64,000 nucleotides of DNA from Nitrospira sp. (GCA_035968315.1 JAVYIN010000002.1:62001-126000); one strand, 5' to 3'; shown: positions 1 to 9,404, counted from the stretch's first letter. Notes: generated from the letters alone by a model not told the origin. Program-made: numbers and translations.

Positions 1-110
1 ATATTCTCATAGGTTTTGGCGAGATACCACCAAAAAGAATGGGGCCGAATAGCCCTAGAGCATGTGCGATATCACAACACCATAAAATCACAAATACCTT
101 AAGTTGCACG

Positions 111-143
111 GAGCCCGCCAGGCCATCATGGCCTGGCGGGCTC
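111..143. terminator. Perfect 14-bp inverted repeat, possible terminator hairpin
   Basis: Arms GAGCCCGCCAGGCC and GGCCTGGCGGGCTC pair perfectly around a 5-nt loop (ATCAT). It lies about 60 bp beyond the stop codon of the minus-strand lipoprotein gene, so it could end that transcript. Neither side has a clear T-run, so intrinsic termination is only inferred. Confidence 0.45.
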
Positions 144-205
144 ATGGATCTGTACTTCAGAACGTGCGTCACACCACTCGTTGCCTTCTTGAATCCAAAG
201 CCTCA

Positions 206-2059
206 CTACGGAATAACCCACACCTGGAAAGCACGCCCAGAGAGATCCTGGGTTGTTAGCCCAAGGCCCGAGCTTGTCACCGTCCGACCTGCTCCAGGTG
301 GAGCCACTGTAAAGAAAGTACTCACAGCGGACGTAACAAGATCTATATCGACGTAATCAAACGTCACACTCCCTCCGCCATTGGGAATCGTCCCCCGGAC
401 AAACTCGATACTCTCAGCAAGCTGCCCTGCCGGCAGCGTCCAGGCCGCGAGCACATTCCCACCAGAAAGACCCGCCACTGTGACCTGACCAGCTGTTGGA
501 CTTGTGAACACTGGGAACACACTGGGAAACTCTGTTGATAAATATGGACGTTTAGGCAATGTGACTTGATACCCCGTTCCGTTCAGTGGAACATCATCGC
601 TCAAATCAGATGGAGTGCCGTTGTCATCGTAGAACACAAACGTATACACCTCGTTATCGCCAAAATTCGCGTTCTGTATTTCTTGGTCCGTCAGTGGCAA
701 TATGTTGTACCGATCATTACGCCGAAGCGGCGTGGTAACTCCTTGATACGGCGGGGCCGCGACGCCCGGGGAAGCGCCGTTTTGGTAATTCACCAACAAC
801 AACCCTGGTGAAACGCCATCTGCTCCACCTTTGTTTCCCAATCCCCTCCCCGTGACAACGGCATAACCGATACCGGAACCAGCCGGCATAAACGTATCGA
901 TAAACCACAGCCCTGAGGTCGTGCCCCCCCCTGCATTTGAAGCCTGCGCTTGCACACCGGCGTCGGCAATCCATTGATTACCGATCGACTTCCAGGTCGA
1001 AACATTGTTGACCGTCACCTTATTCAACTGCCACTCTGCCACGGTACTTGGGATCCGATTCTTTTGCTTGACCGTAAGCTTTACTCTCGCATTAGTGGGT
1101 GCATTGGAGGGAGTAAACGATAATGGGGTCAATGCAAATGTGACCCCAATATTTTGAGCGTCAAGAAACTCGGCGGCAAACTCAGAATAGGTTGCTCCGC
1201 TAAACCGAAATCCTTGCGCGTCGAAGAGCGCAAGCAACTGGGCATCATCGGAAGCAGGAACTCTAGTGGCAAACAAGCCCTCCAATGTTCTAAAACCTTG
1301 GGCAATCTGGTCATAATCACTCACCCCGGCTGCATCGATCACCGTGATATCCGCAATACTGGCAAGATTATCGATGATCTCCTGATTATTGATGAGGTTC
1401 GTGATAATAACCGAAAGGGTTGGATCGTTGGGATCAGGAGCCATTCTCACAATATCCAAGGCCTCATCAATCCCAGTGCCATTGGCCTCAAACGAAGCAC
1501 GCAACAAATCCACGGTGCCATCGAGACCGACACCTTGAAGCAATGGCAGCAGGCGATTCCTCAATTGCTGTTGAGCGCTGGTGAGCGCTTGCGGAGTCAA
1601 ACTGCTGAAATTGCCACTACTGTAATAATTCGCAGCAATTGTTCCCGCGATGTTCCCTATAATCAAATTAGTAAAAGGCGTAATGTTGACGTTGACAGTC
1701 CCCGCTGCCCCCACATTATCAATACCCGAAAAGTAGGTGACGCTAGCACCACCTACCATACCTTCCGCGCGCAACATAAACGGCGGCGTGAGGCCCGTCA
1801 CATCCATGGAATACTTACCCGTAGCTGCTAGATCTACCGCTACGGCTCTTTCGACAGGAGGGAGGCTGCTATCTTTAACCGTCACAGTCCCAACCAACGG
1901 AGCCCCACCCGCGACAGTACCAGTAATCGTCTTCGTCGCAGCCACAGGAGTTACTCCAGGACTCGTCCCGGAGACTGAACTATCGCCTCCCCCGCTGCAC
2001 GCCGCCAGCAACATCGCCAGACAGATCAACAGCCCTGCTTTCGCTGTTTCCAGTTTCAT
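206..2059 (-). CDS. Large secreted lipoprotein of unknown function
   Basis: Codes for about 617 residues. I chose the ATG at 2059 because AAGGGGGGCG lies just upstream and because the protein then begins with a classic lipoprotein signal: MKLETAKAG, a hydrophobic stretch, then LLAACSGGG, with Cys about residue 21 as the lipidation site. A longer reading to 2122 is open but has no signal peptide. The mature protein starts with a Gly/Ser/Thr-rich linker. It then has a segment resembling a carboxypeptidase-regulatory-like beta domain (TITGTVAGGAPLVGTVTVKD), a helical middle, and a long beta-rich C-terminal half. I recognise no catalytic motif. It is probably an outer-membrane-anchored protein, and the gene stands alone. 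Confidence 0.85.
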   Translation of the reverse strand: MKLETAKAGLLICLAMLLAACSGGGDSSVSGTSPGVTPVAATKTITGTVAGGAPLVGTVTVKDSSLPPVERAVAVDLAATGKYSMDVTGLTPPFMLRAEGMVGGASVTYFSGIDNVGAAGTVNVNITPFTNLIIGNIAGTIAANYYSSGNFSSLTPQALTSAQQQLRNRLLPLLQGVGLDGTVDLLRASFEANGTGIDEALDIVRMAPDPNDPTLSVIITNLINNQEIIDNLASIADITVIDAAGVSDYDQIAQGFRTLEGLFATRVPASDDAQLLALFDAQGFRFSGATYSEFAAEFLDAQNIGVTFALTPLSFTPSNAPTNARVKLTVKQKNRIPSTVAEWQLNKVTVNNVSTWKSIGNQWIADAGVQAQASNAGGGTTSGLWFIDTFMPAGSGIGYAVVTGRGLGNKGGADGVSPGLLLVNYQNGASPGVAAPPYQGVTTPLRRNDRYNILPLTDQEIQNANFGDNEVYTFVFYDDNGTPSDLSDDVPLNGTGYQVTLPKRPYLSTEFPSVFPVFTSPTAGQVTVAGLSGGNVLAAWTLPAGQLAESIEFVRGTIPNGGGSVTFDYVDIDLVTSAVSTFFTVAPPGAGRTVTSSGLGLTTQDLSGRAFQVWVIP

Positions 2060-2538
2060 AACGCCCCCCTTTTGCTCAACTGTCCACACACGATAAGACT
2101 GCCACTTTCCCCACCTCAGCAATTTCTAAACCAACTGGCATAGCACGCACCTTCACTTCGGCCAATCTCGCAAGCCACACATCCGAACTGCCAATTCATC
2201 AGCCCACGGCACATAGCGCCATCCGTCGTTCAACATGTTTCACTGCACTCTTTGAATCCATTTCAATCCAGCCTGAATCTAAAAGTGCTCACGATCATTT
2301 CTATCGCAACACCAGTAAATTTCATGACCGAACCATCGGGCGCCGACTATCCCGCAACACCTCACCAAACGACAACCCCACAGAAGGCGTACGCTAAAGC
2401 GCGTACACACTTCACGCCTCGACTATTACAACCATTACGTATGTACAAAGTGCTTGGAGCGGAGAGAAAGAAGGAGGGGGAGAAGGGAGCGTCCCACATC
2501 TCGAAAACAGCCGTGCGACCCTCGCATATATGTTTTTC
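2060..2538. other. Intergenic region, nothing recognised
   Basis: This stretch of about 480 bp separates two minus-strand genes and is upstream of the lipoprotein gene. It is less GC-rich than its neighbours and ends in a purine-rich tract (about 2457-2490). I see no RNA gene or convincing hairpin. An open plus-strand frame across it has no ribosome binding site and unnatural composition. Confidence 0.5.
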
Positions 2539-2745
2539 TTACTTAGTAGCGGCTCGCACCGCGAAGAGAGCTGCAGCGGTCCGCCCTTCCACTCCTAACT
2601 TGGCGTAAATCCTCTGCAAATGCTTCTGCATGGTACGGGGACTGATCCCCAGTTGCCGCGCTAAGTCTTTGGTCCTATCCCCGTGCGTCAGAAGCCCCAA
2701 GACCTCCCGCTCTCGCACGGTGAGACTCTCCAGTTTTTGAGTCAT
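2539..2745 (-). CDS. Stand-alone LuxR/GerE-type HTH protein
   Basis: A 68-residue protein that is almost entirely a LuxR-family DNA-binding domain. It shows the conserved LTVREREVLGLL start, the helix-turn-helix around DLARQLGISPRTMQKHLQRIYAKLGV, and the tail RTAAALFAV. I prefer the ATG at 2745 to the one at 2808 because the domain starts directly after it, although the ribosome site (GGAG) is weak and distant. No receiver or ligand-binding domain is attached. It is either a minimal regulator, as seen in small GerE-like proteins, or the remnant of a NarL-type response regulator. The region upstream holds no recognisable receiver domain. Confidence 0.7.
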   Translation of the reverse strand: MTQKLESLTVREREVLGLLTHGDRTKDLARQLGISPRTMQKHLQRIYAKLGVEGRTAAALFAVRAATK

Positions 2746-3396
2746 GGCTGCGCAGCTCCATATTCGCACGAGACAATAGCCAGCATTACCCCAGATTGAC
2801 CGGCACACTGGATACCATTACCCCAGGCATCTACCAGCGTCTATACGCCTATCGGCGTACGACGCTTCCAGATCGCGAGAATGCTTCTGGCACAACGGTC
2901 TTGGAACCAAGAACGGAATGGGACATTCCCCTGCGACTCGCACGACTCCCTCGCGCACGCTTGAGACTCTCTGCGCTAGAAACTCATCTCAGGTTGGCGC
3001 AATTCGTTTTCTACCTGTCGCTACGCAAGAGACTCTTTAGCCTTCTGCAGGGATACAGACTCCACTCCATGACGGCACTCGCCCGTTGTATGGATTGGTG
3101 AAATGAGAATGTTGTCCGAATGGGACGGGGAGGGAGAGAGATGGCCACACAATCCGTCGAAAACTCGTGGATCAGGCAGCCTGAGAGACCATACTTCCTG
3201 AGCATTGTCGCACCCAGCACGGCGTTGCCTTCCTCGGCAAGGATCGTCGCGAATGCATGAGACTCATCAGACACGCAGTATTCACAATCCATCAGGCCCT
3301 GGCAATCGGTCCATCAGCCCCTAGGACAACTATCTAATATTGCCAGGCCAACGGGGCAGCAGCATTGCCCTCGCGCACGCTTGTCCGTATAGTGCC
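2746..3396. other. Divergent intergenic region with a 16-bp direct repeat
   Basis: About 650 bp between the HTH gene and the acyltransferase gene, which point away from each other. Direct repeat CCCTCGCGCACGCTTG occurs at 2948-2963 and 3368-3383. A minus-strand open frame at 3011-3292 (93 codons) has a weak AGGG site and reasonable codons at its 5' end, but no recognisable family. I treat it as unproven. No RNA gene seen. Confidence 0.4.
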
Positions 3397-5625
3397 ATGT
3401 TTATGAGATCCTTCACCTGCAGCACCTTTATTTGCCTCGCCATGAGGCTTGCCATCAAGATCCTCTATCGCGTCACGGTGCTTGGCCGGGCCAACGTGCC
3501 GCAGACCGGCGGCGCACTGCTCGTCCCCAACCATCTGTCGTTCATCGATGGCTTTCTGCTGATCGCCAGCCTCGACCGGCCCGTTCGCCTCGCTGTCGAT
3601 GCCGCCTGCGCCACCCAACCGCACTTCCGATGGCTCATGGCCGCCCTCGGCGTCATTCCCATTCCATTCTTCGGCGACCAGTCAGCTACCCTACACGCAC
3701 TCCGCACAGCCGGTGACGCCCTCGACCAGGGCGAGATCGTCTGCCTCTTCCCAGACGGGCCTGCAGCTACGACCAACGCCGGACTATCCTTCGGACAACG
3801 GTTCGAGCACCTGGTCAAAGGCCGGACCGTGCCGGTCATTCCGGTGCATCTGGACCGGATCTGGGGGAGTCTCTTCAGTTTTGTGAACGGCCGGTTCGTC
3901 ACGAAATGGCCCGAGCGGATTCCCTATCCGGTGACCGTCTCCTTCGGAGCCCCGCAGCCCGCGGAGACGCCGGCCCATGACATTCGGCGGCTCGTGCGCG
4001 AGTTGGGCGAAGCCGCCTGGGGGTTGCGCAAAGCCGATCAACAGCCCATCCACCGGCCGGTCATTGCCGCCTGGCGCCGCCATCCGCTCACCTTCGCCAT
4101 GGCAGACGCGGCGCGCCCGCACATCACGGGGCTGAAGGCCGTGATCGGAACCATCTCCCTGGCACGCGCCATGACACATCATTGGGAAGGCCAGCGCCAG
4201 GTGGGGCTGCTGCTGCCGCCCAGCGTTCCCGGCGCGCTGATCAACGTCGCCGCCGCCCTCGCCGGAAAAACCAGCGTGAACTTGAATTACACCGTGGGGC
4301 GCGCGGGGCTCGAATCGGCCGTCACGCAAGCCGGACTCAAGACGGTGCTCACTAGCCGCCAATTTATCGACAAAGCCAAGCTCGACATCCCTGGCGGAGT
4401 CACCATCCTCTATCTGGAAGATATCGCCAAGACAATCGGCGGCGGCGCAAAGTTGGCGGCTCTGCTGCTCGGGCTCTGTGCGCCGATCGGTCTGCTGGAG
4501 CGGGCCTGTGGCCGCACGCAGCCGATCAACCTGGACGACCTCGCCACCATCATCTTCAGCAGCGGCAGCACCGGCGAGCCCAAGGGCGTGATGCTGTCAC
4601 ACTTTGCCATCAACTCGAACGTCGAGGGCGCGGCGCAAGTCCTCCACGTCAGCCAGGCCGACCGCGCCTTGGGCATCCTCCCCTTCTTCCATTCCTTCGG
4701 CTACATGCTGCTGTGGTACTACACCCGCCACAATGTGGGAATGGTCTTCCATCCCTCGCCCCTGGACGTCGCCGCCATCGGCGAACTCTGCAGCACGTAC
4801 CGGGTGTCGCTGCTGGTGGTGACGCCGACGTTCCTCCAACTCTATCTGCGCCGTTGCACCCCGGAACAGTTCCGCTCCTTGCGCGTCGTGCTGACCGGCG
4901 CGGAAAAACTTCCGCTGCGGCTCGCGCAGGCCTTCCAAGACAAATTCGGCATCACACCGGTCGAAGGGTATGGCGTCACGGAATGCGCGCCGGTCATATC
5001 TTCCAACTGCCCCGACTTCCGCGCCGCCGGCTTCTACCAGGCCGCCTCGCGGCGCGGGACGGTTGGCCAGCCGTTCCCCGGCGTGTCCGTGCGCATTGTC
5101 GATCCCGATACCTGGGCCGTCCTGCCCCCCGGCCAGCCCGGCATGCTGCTCGTCAAGGGCCCCAACGTCATGAGCGGCTACCTGGGGCGGGAGGACCTGA
5201 CGGCCAAAGCCATGAAAGACGGGTGGTACATTACCGGGGACATCGCCACGCTCGATGAAGATGGATTTCTCACTATTACCGACCGGCTCTCCCGCTTCTC
5301 GAAAATCGGCGGCGAGATGGTTCCGCATGGCAAGGTCGAAGACGCGCTGCAACAGGCAGCCGGCGCCGAGACGCAGGTCTTCGCGGTCACCGGCCTGCCG
5401 GACGAGAAAAAAGGCGAGCGGCTGGCCGTGCTCTACACCCTCGACGAAGCCGGCCTCCCCCAGGTGCTCGACAAACTGGCCGCCATCGGACTGCCCAATC
5501 TCTTCATCCCCGCGAAAAGCCAATTCGTGAAAGTCGAGGCGCTGCCGGTTCTCGGCACCGGCAAGCTGGATCTGCGCGGCATCAAACGCATCGCAATAGA
5601 ACGGCTGCAAGGACCTGAGGTGTGA
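3397..5625 (+). CDS. aas: Aas-like bifunctional acyltransferase / acyl-[ACP] synthetase
   Basis: About 742 residues in two domains, as in 2-acylglycerophosphoethanolamine acyltransferase/acyl-ACP synthetase. The N-terminal PlsC-type domain carries NHLSFIDG (the HxxxxD catalytic motif) near residue 46 and a later FPDG block. The C-terminal part is an AMP-forming ligase with the P-loop SSGSTGEPKGVMLSH, the GYGVTECAPV adenine-binding segment and the GWYITGDIATLDEDGF motif. The expected role is re-acylating lysophospholipids at the inner membrane using acyl-ACP made by its own ligase domain. The start is uncertain: ATGs at 3397, 3403 and 3442 are in frame, none with a good ribosome site. The MRSF and MRLAIKILYRV starts match the family N-terminus best. 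No lplT-type flippase segment is fused. Confidence 0.85.
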   Translation: MFMRSFTCSTFICLAMRLAIKILYRVTVLGRANVPQTGGALLVPNHLSFIDGFLLIASLDRPVRLAVDAACATQPHFRWLMAALGVIPIPFFGDQSATLHALRTAGDALDQGEIVCLFPDGPAATTNAGLSFGQRFEHLVKGRTVPVIPVHLDRIWGSLFSFVNGRFVTKWPERIPYPVTVSFGAPQPAETPAHDIRRLVRELGEAAWGLRKADQQPIHRPVIAAWRRHPLTFAMADAARPHITGLKAVIGTISLARAMTHHWEGQRQVGLLLPPSVPGALINVAAALAGKTSVNLNYTVGRAGLESAVTQAGLKTVLTSRQFIDKAKLDIPGGVTILYLEDIAKTIGGGAKLAALLLGLCAPIGLLERACGRTQPINLDDLATIIFSSGSTGEPKGVMLSHFAINSNVEGAAQVLHVSQADRALGILPFFHSFGYMLLWYYTRHNVGMVFHPSPLDVAAIGELCSTYRVSLLVVTPTFLQLYLRRCTPEQFRSLRVVLTGAEKLPLRLAQAFQDKFGITPVEGYGVTECAPVISSNCPDFRAAGFYQAASRRGTVGQPFPGVSVRIVDPDTWAVLPPGQPGMLLVKGPNVMSGYLGREDLTAKAMKDGWYITGDIATLDEDGFLTITDRLSRFSKIGGEMVPHGKVEDALQQAAGAETQVFAVTGLPDEKKGERLAVLYTLDEAGLPQVLDKLAAIGLPNLFIPAKSQFVKVEALPVLGTGKLDLRGIKRIAIERLQGPEV

Positions 5626-5629
5626 GCCA

Positions 5630-5660
5630 TTGCCTCCCGAGGGAGGAAATGCGTTATAAT
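5630..5660 (+). promoter_or_regulatory. Candidate sigma70 promoter
   Basis: A perfect -10 hexamer TATAAT (5655-5660) has a partial -35 TTGCCT (5630-5635) 19 bp upstream. It sits about 93 bp before the start of the cupredoxin-like gene. The spacing is longer than ideal. Confidence 0.4.
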
Positions 5661-5752
5661 CGGCTTCCCGCTATCGGACGACGGTCGCCCCTGGCATCCA
5701 AACCGATGCGTGATCGCAGGCCCCAACGATTTCTGCCATGAGAGGACTTACC

Positions 5753-6697
5753 ATGCGCGCCATTCTGATCGCTCTCTTCGCACTCATGTCCAGTGTTGGC
5801 TCTTCCGCCTGGGCCTATGAAGAAACCGCCGTGGCTGAGGGAGGCACCCTCACCGGCACCGTCAAGCTGGAGGGAGCGATCCCCAAGCCGAAAGGCTACA
5901 ACTTGACCACCCTGCCCGACCCCTTCTATTGCGGCCGCATCTCCGATGGCGAAGGCTGGCGCATCCTGCAGCCGTTCAACGTCGGACCGGCCGGCGAGTT
6001 CCGCGAGGTGGTGGTCTATCTCGAAGGCATCGAGAAGGGCAAACCCTTCGACGTGGGCGGCGTGCCGCAGATCGAGGCCAAGGACTGCCTCTTCCTTCCG
6101 TTCACGACCGTCGTGCGGGATGAGCAGAAAGTGACCGTGGTCAACATGGATCCGGTCATGCACGACATTCAAGCCTATGAAACGTCGAATTTAGGCGCGC
6201 GCGTGCTCTTCAACGTGCCGCTGCCGATGAACCCGCAGCATCCGCGCAACTTCAAGGATCGCACCGAAGCCGGCATGTATCACAAGCACATGGCCGGCCC
6301 GCCGATGAAGCAATTGGTCAATCTCAGCAAGAACCGGCGGATTTTCGTGATGCAATGCGGCTTCCATGCCTACATGGAGAGCTGGGGCGTCGCCGTCACC
6401 AATCCGTACTATGCCAAGACCGATGAGCAGGGCCGGTACACCATCACCGATGTGCCGCCAGGCACGTACAAGCTGGTCGTGTGGCACCCCTATATCCGCA
6501 CCGCGACCGAGCAAACCGTGACCATTGGCCCCAAGGGAACCGTGGAAGCCAACATCGCGGTCCCGGCACCGACGGGACGGCTCTACGCCAACGAAGTGCT
6601 GGATCATGCCTACGTGCGCTACAACGTGACCGAGGGCGCGAAGAAAGAAATCGATCCGCTGGTGGAGAAACAGGATCACCCGGCCGGGCACAACTAG
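5753..6697 (+). CDS. Secreted cupredoxin-like protein with carboxypeptidase-regulatory domain
   Basis: About 314 residues. The ATG at 5753 is preferred to the in-frame ATG at 5738 because GAGAGGA then sits at ribosome-site distance. An N-terminal signal peptide ends near SSAWA. The middle resembles a cupredoxin fold: a His in VNMDPVMHDIQAY and a later block CGFHAYM (C-x2-H-x2-M). Together these could supply the His, Cys, His and Met ligands of a type I copper site. After it comes a carboxypeptidase-regulatory-like beta domain (TDEQGRYTITDVPPGTYKLVVWHP). The likely role is a periplasmic electron-carrier-like or copper-binding protein; copper binding is inference from the ligand pattern. A strong terminator follows, so it appears to be a single-gene unit. 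Confidence 0.75.
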   Translation: MRAILIALFALMSSVGSSAWAYEETAVAEGGTLTGTVKLEGAIPKPKGYNLTTLPDPFYCGRISDGEGWRILQPFNVGPAGEFREVVVYLEGIEKGKPFDVGGVPQIEAKDCLFLPFTTVVRDEQKVTVVNMDPVMHDIQAYETSNLGARVLFNVPLPMNPQHPRNFKDRTEAGMYHKHMAGPPMKQLVNLSKNRRIFVMQCGFHAYMESWGVAVTNPYYAKTDEQGRYTITDVPPGTYKLVVWHPYIRTATEQTVTIGPKGTVEANIAVPAPTGRLYANEVLDHAYVRYNVTEGAKKEIDPLVEKQDHPAGHN

Positions 6698-6751
6698 AAA
6701 AGACCGGGCACGAAACCACTCGCGTCCAAGAAGAACAAGGCTTAGAGAAAC

Positions 6752-6785
6752 AAAGAGGCCGCCGGGGCAACCCGGCGGCCTCTTT
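6752..6785. terminator. Strong intrinsic terminator, probably bidirectional
   Basis: A perfect 15-bp stem (AAAGAGGCCGCCGGG with its complement) closes a GCAA tetraloop and is followed by a T-rich tail on the plus strand. The complementary A-rich side gives a T-run on the minus strand. It lies between convergent genes and can end both. Confidence 0.9.
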
Positions 6786-6808
6786 TGTTTTTGGCTTTCC
6801 TATCCTGC

Positions 6809-7627
6809 CTAGGCTTGAGTCCGTCCTGCATAGCGTCCAAGCGTGGCGACGAACGGGAACCGGAGCATCATGAAGAGATTCAAGCAGACCGGCGGCCCGA
6901 GGTGTTCCAGGCCGATCTTCATCCCCAGTTGTCCCAAGGCTGGCTCAGCACAGTAGGTCCCGAAGAGCCGGTCCCACCAAGGCACATTAAATCCGTAGTT
7001 GCTGTTCGTCTCCCGCCTATCCGTCGAATGGTGAATGCGGTGCATGTCCGGCGTGACAATGACCCAGCGGAGCGCGCGATCAAGCCCCAGCGGCATCCGC
7101 ACATTGCTGTGGTTAAACAACGCCGTGGCATTCAGCACGATCTCAAACGCGACCACCGCCAGGGGAGCCACCCCGAGCACCAGCACCGCCGCGCTCTTCA
7201 CCAGCAGCGAGAAGACCATCTCCACCGGATGAAACCGCACCCCGCTGGACACATCCAGATCCAGGTCAGAATGATGCATCATATGAAAGCGCCAGAGGAT
7301 CGGAACCAGATGAAACACCTGATGCTGCCAGTAGATGATGAAGTCCAGCAGCACCACCGCCAGGCCCATTTCAAGCCAGGCCGGCCCGTCGACCCAATTC
7401 AACAGACCCCAGCCCCGCTCCTGCGCCAGAGCCGCCATCGCCACCACGCCGCCAGAAAACAACAGCCGCGCAATGACCGTATTCAAGGCCACAATCGTGA
7501 GATTGCCGCCCCAGCGGCAGAACTTCGACGCCGTCAACGGGCGGCGCGGCGCCAGCCATTCCCACATGGCCATCACGCCCAGCACCGACAGATACGAGCC
7601 CATACGAATCAGGTCTTGAGACGCCAT
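6809..7627 (-). CDS. Fatty acid hydroxylase / sterol desaturase family protein
   Basis: A 272-residue integral membrane protein of the FA_hydroxylase superfamily. The di-iron histidine clusters are all visible: HQVFH, HMMHH and HRIHHS, with an additional NHSNV. Several hydrophobic segments flank them. Members use a non-haem di-iron centre and O2 to hydroxylate or desaturate lipid substrates at the membrane; the substrate here cannot be told. GAGGAGAGGAG directly before the ATG is an excellent ribosome site. The gene starts about 118 bp downstream of the YnfA-like gene, and both read leftwards, so they may be co-transcribed. Confidence 0.85.
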   Translation of the reverse strand: MASQDLIRMGSYLSVLGVMAMWEWLAPRRPLTASKFCRWGGNLTIVALNTVIARLLFSGGVVAMAALAQERGWGLLNWVDGPAWLEMGLAVVLLDFIIYWQHQVFHLVPILWRFHMMHHSDLDLDVSSGVRFHPVEMVFSLLVKSAAVLVLGVAPLAVVAFEIVLNATALFNHSNVRMPLGLDRALRWVIVTPDMHRIHHSTDRRETNSNYGFNVPWWDRLFGTYCAEPALGQLGMKIGLEHLGPPVCLNLFMMLRFPFVATLGRYAGRTQA

Positions 7628-7745
7628 ATAACTCCTCTCCTCGACAGAGTGAGCGCCCTGCGGATGGTAAGAGACACCGTGGATTGAATGGATTCAGGCT
7701 GGCAAACAGACCGATCAAGAGTCTCTGGGCCATCGCTTCCCGCCA

Positions 7746-8084
7746 TTAGGATGACACCTGGCGTGGCGCAAACATGATGATCGCCATGCCGCAGAGACAG
7801 ACCGCGACGCCGACCCAATCCCATGGGGAAGGACGCACCCCGTCAACGAGCCAGAGCCAGACGATGGCAACCGACACATAGACCCCGCCATATGCGGCAT
7901 AGACACGCCCGGCGGCGAGCGGATGCAGCGTCAACAGCCAGGCAAACACCACCAGACTCGCTGCAGCGGGAAACAACACCCAGATCGAAGCGTCCTTCTT
8001 CAGCCATAAATAGGGAAGATAACACCCGACAATTTCAGCGACCGCAGTAGCCACGAACAGTGCGACGGTTTTCAGTTCCAACAT
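7746..8084 (-). CDS. YnfA/UPF0060 family small membrane protein
   Basis: A 112-residue protein with four hydrophobic helices and the family hallmarks: [13 protein letters not shown] near the N-terminus, the central [12 protein letters not shown] stretch, and [30 protein letters not shown] at the end. The length is typical for the family. It is related to small multidrug resistance exporters, but its substrate is unknown. AAAGGAC precedes the ATG at a usable distance. Confidence 0.9.
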   Translation of the reverse strand: MLELKTVALFVATAVAEIVGCYLPYLWLKKDASIWVLFPAAASLVVFAWLLTLHPLAAGRVYAAYGGVYVSVAIVWLWLVDGVRPSPWDWVGVAVCLCGMAIIMFAPRQVSS

Positions 8085-8240
8085 CAGCAGATTGTCCTTT
8101 GCCCCCCTTAATCTCTTCCTCAGACCCGGGCAGCCACCTTTATATTCCTTCGACAGACTGAAGGCGCAATGATTCTTACGCGTATACCAGGACTTGTCAA
8201 CGCGGAGGATCGCTCAGACGATATTTCTTCGGCAAAACGA

Positions 8241-8276
8241 CAACGGCGGGTGTGGCCACGCCACATCCCGCCGTTG
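8241..8276 (-). terminator. Intrinsic terminator of the 8316-9263 gene
   Basis: Arms CAACGGCGGGTGTGG and CCACATCCCGCCGTTG form a stem with one bulged base. Read on the minus strand it is followed by TCGTTTTG. It lies 40 bp beyond the stop codon of the hypothetical protein gene. Confidence 0.75.
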
Positions 8277-8315
8277 CGACACTTGACGCCAGCCCTGCGG
8301 CTGACGCGGTTGCCC

Positions 8316-9263
8316 TTATGTTCTGAGAGAAAAGGAGAAGGTGGTCTGACGTGCCGCCTGATAGGCCACAAGCATGCTGCCGTTGAGAATCGTTGGGCTC
8401 GGCGGCGCAGCCACAGGATCTGCCTGCTCGGCAGACTCGGCGTCCCGCTCGCCCCCTGCGTCTTTCCCGAGGTCCTCACGCAGTTTCTTGAGAAAATCGG
8501 GGAGGTACTTCTTCGTCTTTTCCACATCCAGCCGGCTCTGCTCCAGCGCGTCCAGGATTTGCCGAACCAATGACGCCGTTGGGTGCGCATCCTGAGCGGG
8601 CGCGAGGAGACGAGCCCCGTCTGGCGAGGCCGTCGAAGGCGGGGTGGGCGCCGTGGTACCGGTGGACGGCTGCGGGATCACCGCCGCCGTCGCAGACGCC
8701 CCACCCGGGGTAGCCGTCGAATTTGGAAAGGACCCGGTCACCGCTGACACCATCTGCGAGGCAAGCATGGTGACCGACCGCTCCACATCTACGCTCAAGT
8801 CCAAGCTCGACAAAGATGAGGCCTGTCCAAACTGCTCGGCCAGTGAAACCGTCTTGGCCAGCGCTGCCTCGTCCTGCCCATTGAAAAATTTACTGAAGAT
8901 ATTCGACACCTTCCGGAAGAGGCCTTCTAAATCATGCACTTCCTGCTCGTTCAAGTCGCCCTCGACCGTCACGCCGTACTGTTGCGACAAGGAGAAGGCT
9001 GCGCCTTGTGCGCGGACATCCACCGTCTTCCCGTTCGACTCGGCATGCCCCTGGTAACTGGCGGCCTGGAACCGGGCTTCCAGATCGGCGGAGAGGGTAA
9101 TCTTGTCTCCCTCCGCTGTCACCACGCTGAGCCGGCCGGTCAGGTCGCTGGCCGTGGAAATGGCGGAGACGTTCGTATCCAGACGCTGGACGCCCTGTGC
9201 CGATGGCGCAGGGGCCTGAAAGAATGTGGATGGATCGAATTGTGTGAGCCCTGCAATTGGCAT
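8316..9263 (-). CDS. Conserved-looking hypothetical protein with low-complexity linker
   Basis: A 315-residue protein of unrecognised family. The first 170 residues look folded. They include a beta-rich part (TGRLSVVTAEGDKITLSADL) and a helical part (LNEQEVHDLEGLFRKVSNIFSKF). A Ser/Thr/Pro/Ala-rich linker of about 60 residues follows, then a helical C-terminus (LVRQILDALEQSRLDVEKTKKYLPDFLKKL written here in part as LVRQILDALEQS). There is no signal peptide or membrane segment. CGGGAG lies 6 bases before the ATG. The beta part plus long helices recalls proteins encoded near flagellar or surface systems, but no such gene is nearby, so I give no function. Confidence 0.8.
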   Translation of the reverse strand: MPIAGLTQFDPSTFFQAPAPSAQGVQRLDTNVSAISTASDLTGRLSVVTAEGDKITLSADLEARFQAASYQGHAESNGKTVDVRAQGAAFSLSQQYGVTVEGDLNEQEVHDLEGLFRKVSNIFSKFFNGQDEAALAKTVSLAEQFGQASSLSSLDLSVDVERSVTMLASQMVSAVTGSFPNSTATPGGASATAAVIPQPSTGTTAPTPPSTASPDGARLLAPAQDAHPTASLVRQILDALEQSRLDVEKTKKYLPDFLKKLREDLGKDAGGERDAESAEQADPVAAPPSPTILNGSMLVAYQAARQTTFSFSLRT

Positions 9264-9344
9264 CGGATACTCCCGGATCCCAGATAGCCTGCACCCCGGC
9301 CTGTCAATCCTATCGGTACCTTACTAGTTAAACTTAAGAAGGGC

Positions 9345-9350
9345 TATGAT
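9345..9350 (+). promoter_or_regulatory. Possible -10 element for the DUF3015-like gene
   Basis: TATGAT occurs about 55 bp upstream of the start at 9405. A -35 hexamer at the right distance is poor (TTACTA). Weak evidence. Confidence 0.3.
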
Positions 9351-9404
9351 ATAGTTGATTCTTGCATAGGCCCTGAGGCATCCCCAAACCAAAGGAGACA
9401 TCCC

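Noticed and set aside
2252-2608. 118-codon plus-strand open frame
   Set aside because: No ribosome site, and its end overlaps the LuxR-type HTH gene, which has clear homology.
3011-3292. 93-codon minus-strand open frame
   Set aside because: Weak ribosome site, no recognisable family, and its last third looks non-coding. Kept only as a note in the intergenic entry.
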